Origin: Amycolatopsis sp. NBRC 101858
GTDB lineage: Bacteria; Actinomycetota; Actinomycetes; Mycobacteriales; Pseudonocardiaceae
Assembly (NCBI RefSeq): GCF_030269325.1
Contig: NZ_BSTD01000002.1
Coordinates: forward strand, 868,001 to 932,000
DNA length: 64,000 nucleotides
Direction of reading: 5' to 3'
The notes beneath the pieces were generated by a model. That model worked only from the letters and a program-made list of their open reading frames with translations, made no database searches and was not told the origin of the DNA. Positions 35,472 through 44,222 of this stretch are shown here, one piece after another (within the stretch, counting starts at the first letter, position 1; every line of letters starts with the position of its first letter). The position numbers and the translations under genes were made by a program.

Positions 35472-36085
35472 CGTGCTGCTCCAGGTTTCTTCGCTACGGG
35501 CTTCAGTGGGGGCTTCTTCGTGGTGGCCTGCTTGGCGGCCGCGGCCAGCCGGGCCTTGTGCGTGCGGGCCATCTCGGCCGCGCGCGCCTCGGCTTCGGCG
35601 AGCCGGGCGCGCATCGGCTCCCGCCAGAGGTGGCAGATGGCCAGCGCCAGCGCGTCCGCGGCGTCGGCGGGGTGCGGGGCGACCTCGAGGTTGAGCAGGC
35701 GCATCACCATGGCGGTGACCTGCGCCTTGTCGGCTCGGCCCGACCCGCTGACGGCGGCCTTCACCTCGCTCGGCGTGTGGAAGACGACGGGCAGGCCGCG
35801 GCGGGCGGCGGCCAGCGCGACGACCCCGCCGGCCTGCGCGGTGCCCATCGCGGTCCGGACGTTGTGCTGGGCGAAGACGCGCTCGACGGCCACGGCCTGC
35901 GGCTGGTACTTGTCCATCCACCGCTCGACCTCGTCGGAGATGCCGAGCAGCCGGTGCGCCAGATCGGCGTCGGGCGGCGTCCGCACGACGTCGACGGCGA
36001 CGCAGCGGACCGCGCGGCCCTTGCCGCCGTCGACCACGCCCAGGCCGCACCTGGTCAGACCGGGGTCGACCCCGAGCACCCGCAC
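35468..36085 (-). CDS. ruvC: crossover junction endodeoxyribonuclease RuvC
   Basis: 205 residues from GTG 36085, with GGAAGGA 6-12 bases upstream. RNase H-like resolvase: acidic residues in [12 protein letters not shown], the Glu of [10 protein letters not shown], and the pair in [10 protein letters not shown] Lys/Ala/Pro-rich tail of about 30 residues extends past the usual end. First gene of a ruvCAB operon. Confidence 0.97.
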   Translation of the reverse strand: MRVLGVDPGLTRCGLGVVDGGKGRAVRCVAVDVVRTPPDADLAHRLLGISDEVERWMDKYQPQAVAVERVFAQHNVRTAMGTAQAGGVVALAAARRGLPVVFHTPSEVKAAVSGSGRADKAQVTAMVMRLLNLEVAPHPADAADALALAICHLWREPMRARLAEAEARAAEMARTHKARLAAAAKQATTKKPPLKPVAKKPGAAR

Positions 36086-36160
36086 CCGTTTTTCCTTCCC
36101 GCCGCGAACACCAGTTCGAGCTAGCAGGCTACTGGGCCCGCCTGCGGCAGGATGGGTGAC

Positions 36161-36601
36161 ATGCCGGAGCCCTCGGATTTCGTCACTCACCTGGGTCTTG
36201 AGCCGCTGCCCGTCGAAGGCGGGCGGTGGGCGCAGAGCTGGCGCTCCGAGACCGGGTCCGCGATCTACTACCTGCTCGTCGCGCCGGAACGCTCGGCGCC
36301 GCACCGGCTGGACCGCGTCGAGGTCTACGCCCACCACGCGGGCGCGCCGGCGGCGATGCTGCTGCTGCACCCGGACGGCTCGGTTGAGCGGCCGGTACTG
36401 GGGACGGACGTCGCGGCCGGCGAGCGGCCGCAGGTCGTGGTGCCCGCCGGGACGTGGCAGGCCACGGTCACGCGCGGGGCGTGGAGCCTGCTGGGCACGG
36501 TCGTCGTGCCGCCCTACACGGACGACTGCGTGGAGTTCGCGGCGGCCGCGGACCTGGCTCTCCGGCACCCGGAAGCGGCCGCCGACCTGCGGATGTTCTA
36601 G
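36161..36601 (+). CDS. cupin-fold protein, DUF985 type
   Basis: 146 residues from ATG 36161, preceded by GGATGGG; ATG 36152 is possible. The family pattern is clear: [18 protein letters not shown] at the start, [14 protein letters not shown], then [20 protein letters not shown] and a closing acidic segment. Small single-domain cupin; ligand unknown. Divergent from ruvC and convergent with the DUF4262 gene, whose stop it overlaps by 4 bases. Confidence 0.8.
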   Translation: MPEPSDFVTHLGLEPLPVEGGRWAQSWRSETGSAIYYLLVAPERSAPHRLDRVEVYAHHAGAPAAMLLLHPDGSVERPVLGTDVAAGERPQVVVPAGTWQATVTRGAWSLLGTVVVPPYTDDCVEFAAAADLALRHPEAAADLRMF

Positions 36602-37149
36602 GGGCCGTCGACGCCGGGGGTCCAGCTTTCCGGGTCGCCGCTTTCGGTGAGCACCAGCTGCCACCGGGCGAAGCCCTCGGGCGCGTCCGGGTGCCAGGGG
36701 AACTTGCCCTCCGGCGTCGCGACGATCAGCTGCAGCGCCGGGAAGTCGCCGTCGGGGTAGATGAGGAACGCCGTGCCGAAGTACTCGGGGTAGTGCCCCT
36801 TGTTGACGCGCTCGAGGACGACCGGGACGCCTTCGAAGAAGTCGTCGTAGCGCTTGCCGACTTCGAAGATCTCACCGTTGGCCGCGCGGTCGACGTAGGC
36901 GTCGAGCAGCACCTGGCCCATCTGCTCGGGCAGCCCGACGACGACGGCCTCGGGGACGTTGTGCAGCGCCCACGCACAGGCGGTGAAGCAGTAGCCGGCG
37001 CCCTCGTCGTCACCCGCGACCGTGATGACCGCGTTGCCGCGTTCCTTCGCCTGCGTCTCGATCCATTCGATCAAGCGCAGTTCGTCCGCGGAGAGTTCGG
37101 CGGTGATGTCGGCGGAAGCGGCGGGGGTCGTCGAGGTCACGGCGCACAT
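36598..37149 (-). CDS. DUF4262 domain protein
   Basis: 183 residues from ATG 37149; GTG 37140 is an equal alternative and neither has a strong ribosome site. Features of the DUF4262 family: [21 protein letters not shown], a central [16 protein letters not shown] and [15 protein letters not shown] near the end. Uncharacterised family, sometimes near polymorphic toxin or immunity loci; nothing here supports that. An upstream in-frame extension crosses a duplicated yebC tail and is not considered coding. Confidence 0.75.
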   Translation of the reverse strand: MCAVTSTTPAASADITAELSADELRLIEWIETQAKERGNAVITVAGDDEGAGYCFTACAWALHNVPEAVVVGLPEQMGQVLLDAYVDRAANGEIFEVGKRYDDFFEGVPVVLERVNKGHYPEYFGTAFLIYPDGDFPALQLIVATPEGKFPWHPDAPEGFARWQLVLTESGDPESWTPGVDGP

Positions 37150-37235
37150 TCTGCCTGAAGCGTCCCCGAGAGCCCAGGGTCCGGGCCGGAAAGTTTCCGG
37201 CCCGGACCCGAAGGCGTTGCGGCGCAAGGCAAAAC

Positions 37236-37265
37236 TCAGCCGACTTCGGCGAGGACCTCGTCCGA
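37236..37265. repeat. duplicated yebC 3' end
   Basis: A 30-base stretch identical to the 3' end of yebC (37432-37461, including its stop) occurs 196 bases downstream of yebC. A further match (GCGTAGACGTTCT at about 37280 and 37477) extends it. It reads as the C-terminal SDEVLAEVG of YebC without a gene body, so it is a relic of a tandem duplication. Confidence 0.8.
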
Positions 37266-37431
37266 GACGTGGATGATTGCACAGTGCGTAGACGTTCTCC
37301 GCCGCCGATTTGCACGACCCGCGCTCGACGCGTCTTCGGCACCGCACCCACCCGCCGTCGCCGGACAGCGCGAAGGCCGCCACGAGGAACCAGCCCCTTG
37401 GCGGCCTTCGGCGCGAATCTCGACCTCGGCG

Positions 37432-38187
37432 TCAGCCGACTTCGGCGAGGACCTCGTCCGACACATCGAAGTTCGCGTAGACGTTCTGGACGTCGTCGCA
37501 ATCCTCGAGGGCGTCGATCAGCTTGAAGACCTTCTTCGCGCCGTCCGCGTCCAGGGGGACGCTGACCGACGGGAGGAACGTCAGCTCGGCCGACTCGTAC
37601 TCGAACCCGGCCTCCTGCAGCGCCTTGCGCACCGGGACCAGGTCGCCGCCCTCCGAGACGATCTCGAAGCTCTCGTCGAGGTCGTTGACCTCTTCGGCGC
37701 CCGCGTCGAGGACCGCCATCAGGACGTCGTCCTCGGACGCGTCGCCCTTCGGCATGATCACGACGCCCTTGCGGGTGAACATGTAGGCGACCGAGCCCGG
37801 GTCGGCGAGGGAGCCGTTGTTGCGCGTGAGCGCGGTGCGGACCTCCATCGCGGCGCGGTTCTTGTTGTCGGTCAGGCACTCGATCAGCACCGCCACGCCG
37901 TTGGGGCCGTAGCCCTCGTACGTGATGTTCTGCCAGTCGGCGCCACCGGCTTCTTCACCGGCGCCGCGCTTGCGGGCGCGCTCGATGTTGTCCTGCGGGA
38001 CCGAGTTCTTCTTAGCCTTCTGGATGGCGTCGTAGAGCGTGGGGTTGCCATCCGGGTCGCCACCACCGGTGCCGGTCCGCGCGGCCACCTCGATGTTCTT
38101 GATCAACCGCGCGAAGAGCTTGCCGCGCTTCGCGTCGAGGTTGGCCTTCTTGTGCTTCGTGGTGGCCCACTTGGAGTGGCCGCTCAT
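37432..38187 (-). CDS. yebC: YebC/PmpR-family protein (TACO1-type)
   Basis: 251 residues from ATG 38187 (GGAGGAG upstream). Family signature [22 protein letters not shown] at the N-terminus; NIERARKRG and the [16 protein letters not shown] block are intact. YebC proteins bind DNA or help ribosomes with difficult sequences; the role is debated. Followed by a decayed copy of its own 3' end. Gene order pdxT-yebC is common in actinobacteria. Confidence 0.95.
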   Translation of the reverse strand: MSGHSKWATTKHKKANLDAKRGKLFARLIKNIEVAARTGTGGGDPDGNPTLYDAIQKAKKNSVPQDNIERARKRGAGEEAGGADWQNITYEGYGPNGVAVLIECLTDNKNRAAMEVRTALTRNNGSLADPGSVAYMFTRKGVVIMPKGDASEDDVLMAVLDAGAEEVNDLDESFEIVSEGGDLVPVRKALQEAGFEYESAELTFLPSVSVPLDADGAKKVFKLIDALEDCDDVQNVYANFDVSDEVLAEVG

Positions 38188-38228
38188 CTCTCCTCCATCT
38201 GTTCCGTACCCCGGCCGGGCACCGCGTC

Positions 38229-38849
38229 TCAAGCAGCCTGTCGCACGAGGTCGACGAACAACCGGTGCACCCGCACGTCGGGCGTCAGCTCCGGGTGGAA
38301 CGCGGTCGCCAGCACCGCCCCCTGCCGGACCGCGACGATCCTAGCGGTCCCGTCTTCCCCGCCGGGCACGCCGCTGACGGTGGCCAGCACCTCGACGCCG
38401 TCCCCGGCCTTCTCGACCCACGGGGCCCGGATGAACACCGCGTGCACCGGCCCGCCGTCCACTTCGGCGAAGTCGAGATCGGCTTCGAAGGAGTCGACCT
38501 GCCTGCCGAACGCGTTGCGCCGGATGACGACGTCGAGCCCGCCGAGCTGCTGCTGGTCCGGCCGCCCGTCGAGGGTCTGCCGCGCCAGCAGGATCATCCC
38601 GGCGCACGAGCCGAAGGCGGGCATGCCGTCGGCGATCCGCGCGCGCAGCGGTTCGAGCAGCTCGAAGCTCTCCAGCAGCCGCGACATCGTGGTCGACTCG
38701 CCACCGGGCAGCACCAGACCGTCCACTTCGGACAGCTCGGCGGCGCGGCGCACGGGCTTGGCCCGCGCACCGGCTTCGGCCAGCATGGCGACGTGCTCCC
38801 GCACAGCACCCTGCATGGCAAGCACACCGACGACCGGCTCCGACGACAC
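38229..38849 (-). CDS. pdxT: PLP synthase glutaminase subunit PdxT
   Basis: 206 residues from GTG 38849. Class I glutaminase: GGEST, the nucleophile Cys in [10 protein letters not shown] (about 81), His and Glu in FHPELTPD. Releases ammonia for PdxS to make pyridoxal phosphate. PdxS is encoded 1.8 kb away, split off by azlCD and a regulator gene. Confidence 0.96.
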   Translation of the reverse strand: MSSEPVVGVLAMQGAVREHVAMLAEAGARAKPVRRAAELSEVDGLVLPGGESTTMSRLLESFELLEPLRARIADGMPAFGSCAGMILLARQTLDGRPDQQQLGGLDVVIRRNAFGRQVDSFEADLDFAEVDGGPVHAVFIRAPWVEKAGDGVEVLATVSGVPGGEDGTARIVAVRQGAVLATAFHPELTPDVRVHRLFVDLVRQAA

Positions 38850-38958
38850 CCGACCTCCCGAAAGACCTTCCCACCAGCCTAGACGCTCCGGCTCCGGGGC
38901 TTACCGGCAGGTCAGCCAGGGTCCGGCAGCCGGAAGAGCCGTCCACGGCGTGCCGGCC

Positions 38959-39279
38959 TCAGGGCACCCCGGCCAGCCTCAGCAGCGCCGCCGTCGCCGC
39001 GGCGGCCACCACCACCAGCACGAACGGCGCCTTCCGCCACGCCAGCACCCCCGCGACCAGCACCCCGGCCGGCCGCGCGAAGCCCGCGAACCCGTGCCCC
39101 TCCGTCAACGCGCTCACCGCCACCAGTGCCGCCAGCAGCACCACCGCGGCCAGCGCCATCAGTCTCTCCGCGCGGGGAGACAGCTTCACCCGGCTGCGCA
39201 GCACCGGCCCGGCGAACCGGAACGCGAACGTCCCCAGCGCCAGCACCGCGGTGCCGACCAGCAGTTCCACGCCGTCCAT
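38959..39279 (-). CDS. azlD: AzlD-type branched-chain amino acid exporter subunit
   Basis: 106 residues from ATG 39279, coupled to azlC by a one-base overlap. Three or four hydrophobic helices with FAFRFAGPVLRSRVKLSPRAERLM, the AzlD/LIV-E small subunit pattern. With AzlC it forms an exporter of branched-chain amino acids or analogues. Confidence 0.88.
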   Translation of the reverse strand: MDGVELLVGTAVLALGTFAFRFAGPVLRSRVKLSPRAERLMALAAVVLLAALVAVSALTEGHGFAGFARPAGVLVAGVLAWRKAPFVLVVVAAAATAALLRLAGVP

Positions 39280-39971
39280 CAGCCGACCTCCTGCAGTTCC
39301 GGTTCCTTCGCCGCGACCCCGGCCACGACACCCGCGAGCGCCAGCAGGACCGGGAGCCCGGCGGGCAGGAACGGCGTCGTGACCAGCGCGGCCACCACCC
39401 CGACCAGCACCGGCAGCCGGGTCGCGCGGTCGCGCAGCGACGGCAGCACCAGGGCCAGCAGCACCGCCGGGAACGCCGCGTCCAGGCCGAACACGTCGGT
39501 GTCGCTGATGACCGAACCGGCGAACGCCCCGGCGACGACGCCGAGGTTCCAGCAGGCGAACAGCCCGATCCCGCACGCCCAGTAGGCCGCGCGGCGGCGG
39601 CCGGCCTCGCGCTGGGCCAGCGCGAACGCCACCGACTCGTCGATCATCAGGTGACTGCCGGCCAGCCGGGCGGGCCACCGCTTGCCCAGGACGTCGCCGA
39701 TCGCGAAGCCGAACGGCAGGTGCCGCGCGTTGGCCAGCAGCCCGGCCAGCACCGCCGCGAACGGGTTGCCGCCGGCGGCCACGATCCCGATGAACATGAA
39801 CTGGGACGCGCCGGCGAAGACCAGCAGCGACATCAGCATCGGCAGCCACAGCGGGAAGCCCGAGCTCACCGCGATGGCCCCGTAGGAGACCCCGACGAGG
39901 CAGTCGGCCAGGCAGACCAGGGCGATGTCGCGGGCGAGGCCCCGATCGAGTGTTCGCCAAATCGAACGCAT
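39279..39971 (-). CDS. azlC: AzlC-type branched-chain amino acid exporter subunit
   Basis: 230 residues from ATG 39971; an earlier in-frame start at 39995 would lie in the operator region. AzlC signature GASQFMFIGIVAAGGNPFAAVLAGLLANARHLPFG (spread over two helices) and SHLMIDESVAF. Seven or more helices. Divergent from an XRE/cupin regulator, with symmetric operators between them, so amino-acid-controlled export is likely. Confidence 0.9.
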   Translation of the reverse strand: MRSIWRTLDRGLARDIALVCLADCLVGVSYGAIAVSSGFPLWLPMLMSLLVFAGASQFMFIGIVAAGGNPFAAVLAGLLANARHLPFGFAIGDVLGKRWPARLAGSHLMIDESVAFALAQREAGRRRAAYWACGIGLFACWNLGVVAGAFAGSVISDTDVFGLDAAFPAVLLALVLPSLRDRATRLPVLVGVVAALVTTPFLPAGLPVLLALAGVVAGVAAKEPELQEVG

Positions 39972-40016
39972 GTGTTCTATGGTGAACACACGCACCCGTG
40001 TTCGTCAAGGCGAACA
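39951..40016. promoter_or_regulatory. three tandem TGTTC/GAAC operators between azlC and its regulator
   Basis: Three dyads: TGTTCG-N6-CGAACG at 39951-39968, TGTGTTC-N6-GAACACA at 39971-39990, and TGTTCG-N6-CGAACA at 39999-40016. The first overlaps the azlC start, the others fill the divergent promoter. They fit binding of the adjacent XRE protein dimer to repress both genes. Confidence 0.75.
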
Positions 40017-40040
40017 GAACGACCGATGGAGCGAACAGCC

Positions 40041-40604
40041 ATGTCGCAGGAAACGACGGGCGCGCCGCTGGAGATCATCGCGGCGTCCCTGCGCCGGGAA
40101 CGCACCCGCGCGGGCTTGTCCTTGACCGAGGTCGCGCGCCGCGCCGGCCTGGCGAAGTCGACGCTGTCCCAGCTGGAGTCCGGCACCGGCAACCCCAGCG
40201 TCGAGACGCTGTGGGCCCTCGGCGTCGCGCTCGACGTGCCATTCTCCCGGCTGGTAGAGCCGGAACGGCCCAAGGTCCGCGTCATCCGCTCCGGCGGCGG
40301 CCCGACGGTCTTCGCCGAGCACGCCGACTACGCGTGCACGCTGCTGTCGGCCTGTCCCCCGTCCGCGCGCCGGGACATGTACCTCATCCGGGCGGAACCC
40401 GGCACGCCGCGGCGGTCCGACCCGCACATGACCGGCGTGATGGAGCACATCGTGCTGTGCGCGGGACGCGCCCGGGTGGGCCTCCTGGAGGCGCCGGAGG
40501 AGCTGAACCCCGGCGACTACATCTCCTACCCGGGCGACGTCCCGCACATCTTCGAAGCCCTCGAGCCGGGCACTTACGGCGTCGAGATCTCCGAGTACGT
40601 CTGA
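40041..40604 (+). CDS. XRE-family regulator with cupin sensor domain
   Basis: 187 residues from ATG 40041 (GGAG upstream; ATG 40026 is an alternative). HTH_3 domain at about 12-66, with SLTEVARRAGLAKSTLSQLE, followed by a cupin at about 105-185 (HIVLCAGRARVG, PGDYISYPGDVPHIFEAL). This design senses a small ligand in the cupin. Divergent from azlCD, the likely target, as in many amino-acid export loci. Convergent with pdxS. Confidence 0.9.
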   Translation: MSQETTGAPLEIIAASLRRERTRAGLSLTEVARRAGLAKSTLSQLESGTGNPSVETLWALGVALDVPFSRLVEPERPKVRVIRSGGGPTVFAEHADYACTLLSACPPSARRDMYLIRAEPGTPRRSDPHMTGVMEHIVLCAGRARVGLLEAPEELNPGDYISYPGDVPHIFEALEPGTYGVEISEYV

Positions 40605-40623
40605 GACATCACCAGACGAGAAG

Positions 40624-41544
40624 TCACCAGCCGCGCTCGGCGAGGCGGTGCGGCTCCGGGAGCTCTTCGACGTTGATGCCGACCATGGCCTCGCCCAGGC
40701 CGCGCGAAACCTTCGCGAGGACGTCCGGGTCGTCGTAGAACGTCGTCGCCTTGACGATCGCCGCCGCGCGCTGGGCCGGGTTGCCGGACTTGAAGATGCC
40801 CGAGCCGACGAACACGCCCTCGGCGCCGAGCTGCATCATCATCGCCGCGTCGGCCGGGGTGGCGATGCCGCCCGCGGTGAACAGCACCACCGGCAGCTTC
40901 CCGGCCTGCGCCACCTCCTTCACCAGCTCGTACGGCGCCTGCAGCTCCTTGGCCGCGACGAACAGCTCGTCCTCGGGCAGCGACGTCAGCTTGCGGATCT
41001 CACCGCGGATCTGACGCATGTGCGTGGTGGCGTTGGAGACGTCGCCGGTGCCGGCCTCACCCTTGGAGCGGATCATCGCCGCGCCCTCGGTGATCCGGCG
41101 CAGGGCCTCGCCGAGGTTGGTCGCGCCGCAGACGAAAGGCACGGTGAACGCCCACTTGTCGATGTGGTTGGCGTAGTCGGCCGGGGTGAGCACCTCGGAC
41201 TCGTCGACGTAGTCCACGCCGAGGGACTGCAGTACCTGCGCCTCGACGAAGTGGCCGATGCGGGCCTTGGCCATCACCGGGATCGAGACGGCTTCGATGA
41301 TGCCGTCGATCAGGTCGGGGTCGCTCATCCGCGCGACGCCGCCCTGCGCGCGGATGTCGGCGGGCACGCGCTCGAGCGCCATCACCGCGACCGCGCCGGC
41401 GTCTTCGGCGATCTTGGCCTGCTCGGCGGTGACCACGTCCATGATCACGCCGCCCTTGAGCATCTCGGCCATGCCGCGCTTCACCTTGGCGGTTCCGGTG
41501 ACGGACTGGGCGGTGCCACTGGCGGTGGTCTGCTGCTCGGACAC
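40624..41544 (-). CDS. pdxS: PLP synthase lyase subunit PdxS
   Basis: 306 residues from GTG 41544 (GGAAAGG upstream). TIM-barrel synthase combining ribose 5-phosphate, glyceraldehyde 3-phosphate and ammonia. Signatures [33 protein letters not shown], and [24 protein letters not shown]; catalytic lysines in [11 protein letters not shown] and VMAKARIGH. Very highly conserved. Confidence 0.97.
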   Translation of the reverse strand: MSEQQTTASGTAQSVTGTAKVKRGMAEMLKGGVIMDVVTAEQAKIAEDAGAVAVMALERVPADIRAQGGVARMSDPDLIDGIIEAVSIPVMAKARIGHFVEAQVLQSLGVDYVDESEVLTPADYANHIDKWAFTVPFVCGATNLGEALRRITEGAAMIRSKGEAGTGDVSNATTHMRQIRGEIRKLTSLPEDELFVAAKELQAPYELVKEVAQAGKLPVVLFTAGGIATPADAAMMMQLGAEGVFVGSGIFKSGNPAQRAAAIVKATTFYDDPDVLAKVSRGLGEAMVGINVEELPEPHRLAERGW

Positions 41545-41634
41545 GACGGGGCCTTTCCACAAAGAGAACAGGGGGTGACGGCTCCGAGCGTAGGTCGGCG
41601 GTGGACCCTTCAAGCAGGCCAGTACGCGGCTATC

Positions 41635-42618
41635 TCAGGAGTCCACTTCCGCCACGCCCGCGACCAGGACTTCCGCGGCCCGGGTGCGCGCGTAGAGGAC
41701 GTGACGTCCGGCACGGTGCCCGCTGACCAGGCCCGCGGCCTTCAGGACGCCGAGGTGCTGCGACACGGCCCCGGCGCTGAGCCGGGTCCGGCGGGCGAGC
41801 TCGGAGGTGGACGCCGGCGCGGTCAGCTCGGTCAGCAGCATGGCCCGGCCGCGGCCCACCACCGCGGCCAGCGCGCCGGGTGCGACGGCGGTGCCGGTCT
41901 CCCAGAGCGTGGCGATCCCGCGCGGCGGGTAGCGCAGCACCGGCTGCCACCGCGGGTCGGTCTTGGAGAACACCCGGGGCCAGACGAACGCCGAGGGCAC
42001 CAGCACCAGGCCGCGCCCGTCGAGCGGGACGGCCGCGTGCAGGTGGCGGTGCGCGACCGTGAGCGTGCCGCCCTGCCAGCGGACCAGCGGGGTGAGGTCG
42101 TTGAACAGCTCGGCGGCCCCGCCTTGGGCCAGCAGCCGCGACCGGTGCAGCACGTCGGCCTCGAGCAGCGCGCGGATCCGCGGCCAGTCCGGGGCGAGCA
42201 CCAGGGCCCAGTACTGCTCCATCAGCGTCGCCAGCCGCTCGAGACCGGCTTCCGGGTCGCGGTGGAAGCGGTTCAACGCCGGCGTGCGCGGCCCGGCCAT
42301 CGCGTCCAGCTCGCGCCGGACGACGCGGGCGGGCACGTCCCGCAGGTCGGCCAGCTCGTCGGCGAGTTCGGGCAGCGGCGTCGACGGTGTGCCGGCCAGG
42401 AAGCCGGGCAGGTGCCGCAGCGGGACGAGGTCGCGCAGCAGCCCGATGTCGAGCCCGGCCCCCTCGATCGCCGCGGTGGCGCGCTTGACCCACGGCAGGT
42501 GCAGGGCGTGCTCCCCCGGCCGGTTCAGGACGCGGACGCTCGCCACGACCTCCCACGCCGGGGAGAACGCGAACCGGGTGTGCGCCAGGTCCTCTGTGGA
42601 GAATGCCAGGTCGAGCAC
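41635..42618 (-). CDS. ArsR-type winged-helix regulator with N-terminal DUF5937-like domain
   Basis: 327 residues from GTG 42618; a longer upstream reading frame lacks a good start. A large helical N-terminal domain of about 240 residues matches the DUF5937/ArsR fusion type of actinobacteria. Residues about 245-320 form a winged helix (STSELARRTRLSAGAVSQHLGVLKAAGLV). Ligand unknown. The N-terminal domain may bind a small molecule or a partner. It is followed by pdxS, 90 bases away, on the same strand. Confidence 0.82.
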   Translation of the reverse strand: MLDLAFSTEDLAHTRFAFSPAWEVVASVRVLNRPGEHALHLPWVKRATAAIEGAGLDIGLLRDLVPLRHLPGFLAGTPSTPLPELADELADLRDVPARVVRRELDAMAGPRTPALNRFHRDPEAGLERLATLMEQYWALVLAPDWPRIRALLEADVLHRSRLLAQGGAAELFNDLTPLVRWQGGTLTVAHRHLHAAVPLDGRGLVLVPSAFVWPRVFSKTDPRWQPVLRYPPRGIATLWETGTAVAPGALAAVVGRGRAMLLTELTAPASTSELARRTRLSAGAVSQHLGVLKAAGLVSGHRAGRHVLYARTRAAEVLVAGVAEVDS

Positions 42619-42649
42619 GCGCTGCCTCTCTGCCGCCGTGCCGCGGATC

Positions 42650-44092
42650 CTACGTCGCTCCGATGTGGACAGTCGAGGGGGTGGCCGAAAGTCCTTGCGG
42701 GAAAGCGAAAATTCCTCGCGGGTCATACTTTCGGGCGACCGCCCGCAGCCGCGGCAAGTTCACCCCGTAGTACGCCTCGGCCCAGTCCGGCATCTCCGGG
42801 TCGAGGTAGTTGACGTAGCCCGTGGTGCCGAACTCCGGCCCGAGTCCGTCGCGCACGGCGGCGAGCGAACGCCGTGCTCCGGCCTCGCCGCCGTCCCCGG
42901 GTGCCGCGCCGTGGAGGAACTGGAGGCTGGCGAGCGCCGTCCGGTACGGGAACGCGGTCTCGCGGGCGCCGACGCGCGCGATCGCTCCCCCGCCCGAGTC
43001 GACGATCGTGCGGACACCCGGGTCCCGGGTGAGCACTTCGACCACCGCGCCCGGGTCGGCGAGCGGGCGGGTCAGCATCCGCGACGTGCCGATGTAGGTG
43101 CCCCGGTCCGCCGCCGCCGACGGCCGGGACTCCTGGTCGTCGAACGACCGCATGGCGCTCAGGTGGTCCTGGACGCCCTCGTCCCACTTGGTCGGCGCGG
43201 TGCCGACGCGGCGGACGAGGTCCTCGAGGAGCGCGTGCATCCGGGCCTGGGGTCCGAGGAACGTGCCGCCGAGCGTGGCCTCGTTCCCGGCGAGCCCCAT
43301 GCCCGACCACAGCTCGTCCGGCGCGGCCGGCTGCCACTCCTGCCACGCGGCGAGGAGGGCGGCCCCGGCGGCCGGCGGGAACTCGAGGGCGAAGGTGGCG
43401 ACGTCCGCGACCGGCACCGTCCGGAAGGTGAAGCCGGTGACGATCCCGAAGTTCCCGCCGCCCCCGCCGCGCAGCGCCCAGAACAGGTCCGGCTCCGCGG
43501 TGGCCGAGACCGTGCGGACCCGGCCGTCGGCCGTGACGATCCGCGCCGCCTCGAGGTGGTCGCACGTCAGGCCGTACTTCCGGTCGAGGACGCCGACCCC
43601 GCCGCCGAGGGCGAGCCCGGCGATGCCGACCGTGCCGCAGCTGCCCGCCGGCAGCACCCGGCCCGCCGCGGCGAGCGTCGTCGCGATCGGGCCCAGCCGG
43701 GCACCCGCACCGATCACCGCCCGGCCATCGGGCCGCGCCTCGATCCTCGAAAACCGGCTCAGGTCCACGACGATCCCGCCGTCCACAGTGGAATAGCCGG
43801 GGTAGCTGTGCCCGCCGCTGCGGGCGGCCACCGGCAGCCGGTGCCGGGCCGCGAAGCCCACGGCCTCCTGGACGTCCTCGACGCGCGCGGCGCCGACCAC
43901 CGCCGCCGGCATCCGGTCGTCGTACATCGTGAAGAAGCCCTGCTTGGCGTCGGAGTAGCCCGGGTCGCCCGGCCGGAACAGCGGCCCGGAAAGCCGCCGG
44001 CGCAGCCGCTCCCAGTCGTCCGGCGGTGGCCAGCCCGCCAAGCCCGCCGCCGGTACCGCTCCGGAAATCCGCAAGAAAGTACGCCTGTCCAT
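42650..44092 (-). CDS. Tat-exported FAD-dependent oxidoreductase (BBE type)
   Basis: 480 residues from ATG 44092. Twin-arginine signal MDRRTFLRISGAVPAAG at the very start. FAD-binding domain 4: H95 in RSGGHSYPG and C152 in AGSCGTVG are at the positions of the bicovalent FAD links of the berberine-bridge family, and LALGGGVGVLDRKYGLTCD follows. C-terminal BBE motif YYGVNLPRLRAVARKYDP. An oligosaccharide or alkaloid-like oxidase outside the cytoplasmic membrane is likely; substrate unknown. Sits 31 bases before the ArsR gene, possibly in one unit. Confidence 0.88.
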   Translation of the reverse strand: MDRRTFLRISGAVPAAGLAGWPPPDDWERLRRRLSGPLFRPGDPGYSDAKQGFFTMYDDRMPAAVVGAARVEDVQEAVGFAARHRLPVAARSGGHSYPGYSTVDGGIVVDLSRFSRIEARPDGRAVIGAGARLGPIATTLAAAGRVLPAGSCGTVGIAGLALGGGVGVLDRKYGLTCDHLEAARIVTADGRVRTVSATAEPDLFWALRGGGGGNFGIVTGFTFRTVPVADVATFALEFPPAAGAALLAAWQEWQPAAPDELWSGMGLAGNEATLGGTFLGPQARMHALLEDLVRRVGTAPTKWDEGVQDHLSAMRSFDDQESRPSAAADRGTYIGTSRMLTRPLADPGAVVEVLTRDPGVRTIVDSGGGAIARVGARETAFPYRTALASLQFLHGAAPGDGGEAGARRSLAAVRDGLGPEFGTTGYVNYLDPEMPDWAEAYYGVNLPRLRAVARKYDPRGIFAFPQGLSATPSTVHIGAT

Positions 44093-44222
44093 GTCCGTCC
44101 CCCCGCCCCGTGCTCCCCCGGGCATTCGGCTGGTCCCGGGAGCCCTGCCTTGCCGTGACCAGGGTAGCGGGTGTGTGATCGAGGACACATCCCGTACACG
44201 AGCCGTTCGCCGAGGAGTCGTC

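Noticed and set aside
37150..37383. N-terminal extension of the DUF4262 protein
   Set aside because: Passes through the duplicated yebC tail; composition is unlike the rest of the protein.
44172..44189. TGTGT-N8-ACACA dyad upstream of the EF-G-like gene, CRP-like
   Set aside because: Half-sites differ from the CRP consensus and the spacing is off; one weak copy is not enough.
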